A DNA stretch of 7,084 nt, taken from SKLM01 sp964542755 (GTDB lineage Bacteria > Chloroflexota > Anaerolineae > B4-G1). The stretch spans positions 1 through 7,084 of the forward strand of contig CAZIWL010000192.1 of the NCBI GenBank assembly GCA_964542755.1. Reading direction: 5' to 3'. The notes below the pieces were generated by a model that saw nothing but the letters and a program-made list of their open reading frames with translations, was not told where the DNA came from and searched no databases. Positions 5,721 through 7,084 of this stretch are shown here, in pieces (position 1 is the stretch's first letter; each line of letters opens with the position of its first letter). The translations under genes were made by a program, and so were the position numbers.

Positions 5721-5742
5721 GGCGCGATCGACGGTTCATCCG

Positions 5743-5781
5743 ATGACGCTGCTCGCCCTCTCTGCTACACTGTCCGTATGA
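5743..5781 (+). promoter_or_regulatory. Promoter P2, sigma70-type
   Basis: The -35 is ATGACG (5743-5748), four of six against consensus. The spacer is 17 bp, the -10 is TACACT (5766-5771) and TATGA follows at 5777-5781. All elements align without gaps to P1. Transcription should begin near 5777-5779, giving a leader of about 175 nt before GTG 5954. An ATG at 5778 would encode only MRQ before a stop. Confidence 0.65.
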
Positions 5782-5953
5782 GGCAGTAGGGGGTCACGAG
5801 CATCGGAGAGCGAACAGAGGAGTGCATGAACCACGGACGAGCACTCAGACGCACCGAACAGGAAACCAGCGGGTCCCGAAACGGCGCTACCGTAGGACAA
5901 GAAGAGGCCCGTGTGGCACGTATCGCGTCGGGACTGCGGGAGCGGAGGCAGAC

Positions 5954-6637
5954 GTGGACAGAAACGACCTAACTCGCTATCTGATCCGAGAGACGATGGG
6001 GATCGTCGTCGTGGGCGTAGCCCTGTTCTGGGCAGCCGGCACGCTGAGCTGGTGGCCTGGCTGGGCCCTGGTGGCCCTCACCGCGGGCTGGGTCGCCGGC
6101 ATGACGGCCGTCATTCTGCACTTCAACCCCGATATGCTGGGGGAACGCCTGGGGGCCCGGAAGAAGGGTGAACGATGGGACACGCTGATTATGAGCATCG
6201 TCGGCATCTCCCAGCTGATCCGCCTGGTCGTCGCGGGGCTGGACGAGCGCTTCGGGTGGACGCCCGGCTTTCCCTCTCTCCTCCAGTTCGCCGGGCTCGG
6301 TGCGGGCCTGCTCGGATACGCCATGGTCGTTTGGGCCACGGCGGTGAACGCCCACTTCTCCCAGATCGTTCGCATCCAGGCCGAGCGCGATCACACGGTC
6401 GCCACCGGGGGACCTTACCGCTGGGTGCGTCACCCCGCGTACGTGGGGTCGATCGTCCACGAGCTAGCGGTTCCCGTCCTGCTCGACTCGTGGTGGGCCC
6501 TGATCCCCGGGGTTCTGAACGCCGCCCTCTTTGTGCTCCGCACAGCGCTGGAGGACCGCACGCTGAAAGGGAGGCTTGCCGGGTACTCGGCCTACGCTCA
6601 AGAAGTCCCGTACAGGCTCATCCCGGGCGTCTGGTAG
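5954..6637 (+). CDS. ICMT/PEMT-like membrane methyltransferase
   Basis: Start is GTG 5954, with GGAGG (5944-5948) five bases upstream. The 227-residue product is a multi-pass membrane protein, with hydrophobic segments near 15-31, 35-57, 77-95, 109-131 and 167-197. Its C-terminal half carries the signature of the isoprenylcysteine carboxyl methyltransferase and phospholipid methyltransferase superfamily. This is GGPYRWVRHPAYVGS at 152-166 (Arg159, His160, Pro161, Tyr163), then Glu200, GYSAYAQEVPYR (210-221) and the end LIPGVW. Members use S-adenosylmethionine bound between the last helices to methylate lipid-like or membrane-embedded acceptors. Bacterial members generally do not act on prenylated proteins, so the acceptor is unknown. 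It is driven by P2 and followed after 120 bp by another membrane protein gene with its own ribosome site, a probable two-gene operon. Confidence 0.88.
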   Translation: MDRNDLTRYLIRETMGIVVVGVALFWAAGTLSWWPGWALVALTAGWVAGMTAVILHFNPDMLGERLGARKKGERWDTLIMSIVGISQLIRLVVAGLDERFGWTPGFPSLLQFAGLGAGLLGYAMVVWATAVNAHFSQIVRIQAERDHTVATGGPYRWVRHPAYVGSIVHELAVPVLLDSWWALIPGVLNAALFVLRTALEDRTLKGRLAGYSAYAQEVPYRLIPGVW

Positions 6638-6757
6638 GTCCCCTCGGGGGTGTTCTGGTAGTCGGCGTCCGCACCCGCCTGAGGGCAGGTCTACGTCGTA
6701 TCTGCAGAGTTCCAGGCCTGGCGGCCCGGCAACATATTGACGATCCGGAGGTCACAT
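6638..6757. other. Short spacer within the probable operon
   Basis: This 120-base spacer holds only small self-complementary bits: CCCC/GGGG just after the stop, CCTG/CAGG around 6680-6695, and the palindrome CCAGGCCTGG near 6711-6720. There is no T-tract terminator and no promoter I would defend, which favours co-transcription. GGAGGT (6747-6752) is the ribosome site of the next gene. Confidence 0.4.
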
Positions 6758-7084
6758 TTGCTTGAGAAAGCCAACCTGCTTGGCGCTGTCCTGACGGTGG
6801 CATTCTACGTCCTGGCGATCCTCGTCTTCGTCTTTCGGCTTCTGAACCAACCGGCGTACGCCCGGGGCGCCGGGTGGGCCGAGCTGGCCCTGGCGCTGCC
6901 TCTCGCCTACCTCCTGGTCACGGCACCTGCACTCAAGCGACCCGCACTGTATCAGGTGCAAGTTGGGCTGATGCTGGCCTGGCTGATCGTGGAGCTGGTC
7001 CTCGACTACATTCTCAGGGTCCCGTTCCGCGAGGTACGCTGGGCCGTCATAGGATACGTCATCCTATTCTTCGCCGGAACCGGC
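6758..7084 (+). CDS. Multi-pass membrane protein, unknown, 3' partial
   Basis: The frame opens at TTG 6758, five bases after GGAGGT (6747-6752), and runs off the right edge with no stop, giving 109 residues so far. It contains four strongly hydrophobic segments (about 7-29, 40-59, 66-86 and 95-109). They are separated by short polar loops with charged residues (NQPAYARG, LKRPALYQ, RVPFREVR). The third segment contains acidic residues (E79, D83) within or near the membrane. The start is unusual, but the ribosome site and clean membrane topology support it. I do not recognise a family and infer no enzymatic role. Its position behind the methyltransferase-like gene suggests joint expression. Confidence 0.75.
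   Translation, partial: MLEKANLLGAVLTVAFYVLAILVFVFRLLNQPAYARGAGWAELALALPLAYLLVTAPALKRPALYQVQVGLMLAWLIVELVLDYILRVPFREVRWAVIGYVILFFAGTG

Larger units (their letters stand above)
5571..5953. other. Regulatory region upstream of the methyltransferase-like gene
   Basis: This 383-base gap contains the CTCGTA dyad, the P2 upstream box and P2 itself, then a leader of about 175 nt. In the leader, ATG 5826 opens a 48-codon basic frame (MNHGRALRRTEQ...) to TAA 5972, overlapping the next start. GAGGAG (5817-5822) lies only three bases before that ATG. An in-frame GTG at 5822 would extend the methyltransferase-like protein by 44 very arginine-rich residues, which I do not accept. Confidence 0.45.

Noticed and set aside
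5822..5953. A 44-residue N-terminal extension of the methyltransferase-like protein
   Set aside because: The extension is very Arg-rich and unlike the family N-terminus, while GTG 5954 has GGAGG at ideal spacing and puts the first helix where expected.

Overview
The window is high-GC bacterial DNA with densely packed plus-strand genes. Three features point to a high-GC bacterium that exports acylated lipoproteins: two lipoproteins with clear lipoboxes, frequent TTG and GTG starts behind good Shine-Dalgarno (SD) sequences, and small glycine-zipper and multi-pass membrane proteins. My best guess is Chloroflexota, with an actinobacterium as the alternative. This is inference from style, because the window holds no rRNA or marker gene. 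I see no CRISPR array, insertion sequence, tRNA or rRNA.

Layout. Positions 1-274 carry an operator-like dyad (24-41) and promoter P1 (-35 at 118-123, -10 at 141-146). P1 serves a 107-residue glycine-zipper membrane protein (275-598). Positions 599-898 contain four successive inverted repeats, then a transmembrane-like open stretch with no start codon, then a 58-residue conserved-looking small protein (899-1075). After a gap of unclear content comes an alpha/beta hydrolase (1416-2246). It is followed by two predicted lipoproteins: a short M1-type zinc aminopeptidase (2483-4120) and a cysteine N-terminal-nucleophile amide hydrolase of the choloylglycine hydrolase/C45-like group (4371-5570). A second promoter, P2 (-35 at 5743-5748, -10 at 5766-5771), precedes an isoprenylcysteine-methyltransferase-like membrane enzyme (5954-6637). 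A multi-pass membrane protein of unknown function (6758 onward) runs off the right edge.

How the parts may work together. The two lipoproteins share an architecture of lipid anchor, long Thr/Pro/Ser/Ala-rich linker and hydrolase domain. They plausibly work outside the membrane on peptides and on amide-linked small molecules. The alpha/beta hydrolase upstream has no signal peptide and is probably cytoplasmic. The last two genes look like one transcription unit.

The strongest unexplained signal is that P1 and P2, 5625 bp apart, align without gaps over 76 bp. Four blocks are conserved at identical spacing: an upstream box TCCTTTYCTCGTA, GATGAC, TACACTGT and TATGA. This suggests co-regulation of the glycine-zipper gene and the methyltransferase-like operon. 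In both promoters the last block places an ATG at the expected transcription start. Most genes in the window do not begin with ATG: three use TTG, two use GTG and only two use ATG.
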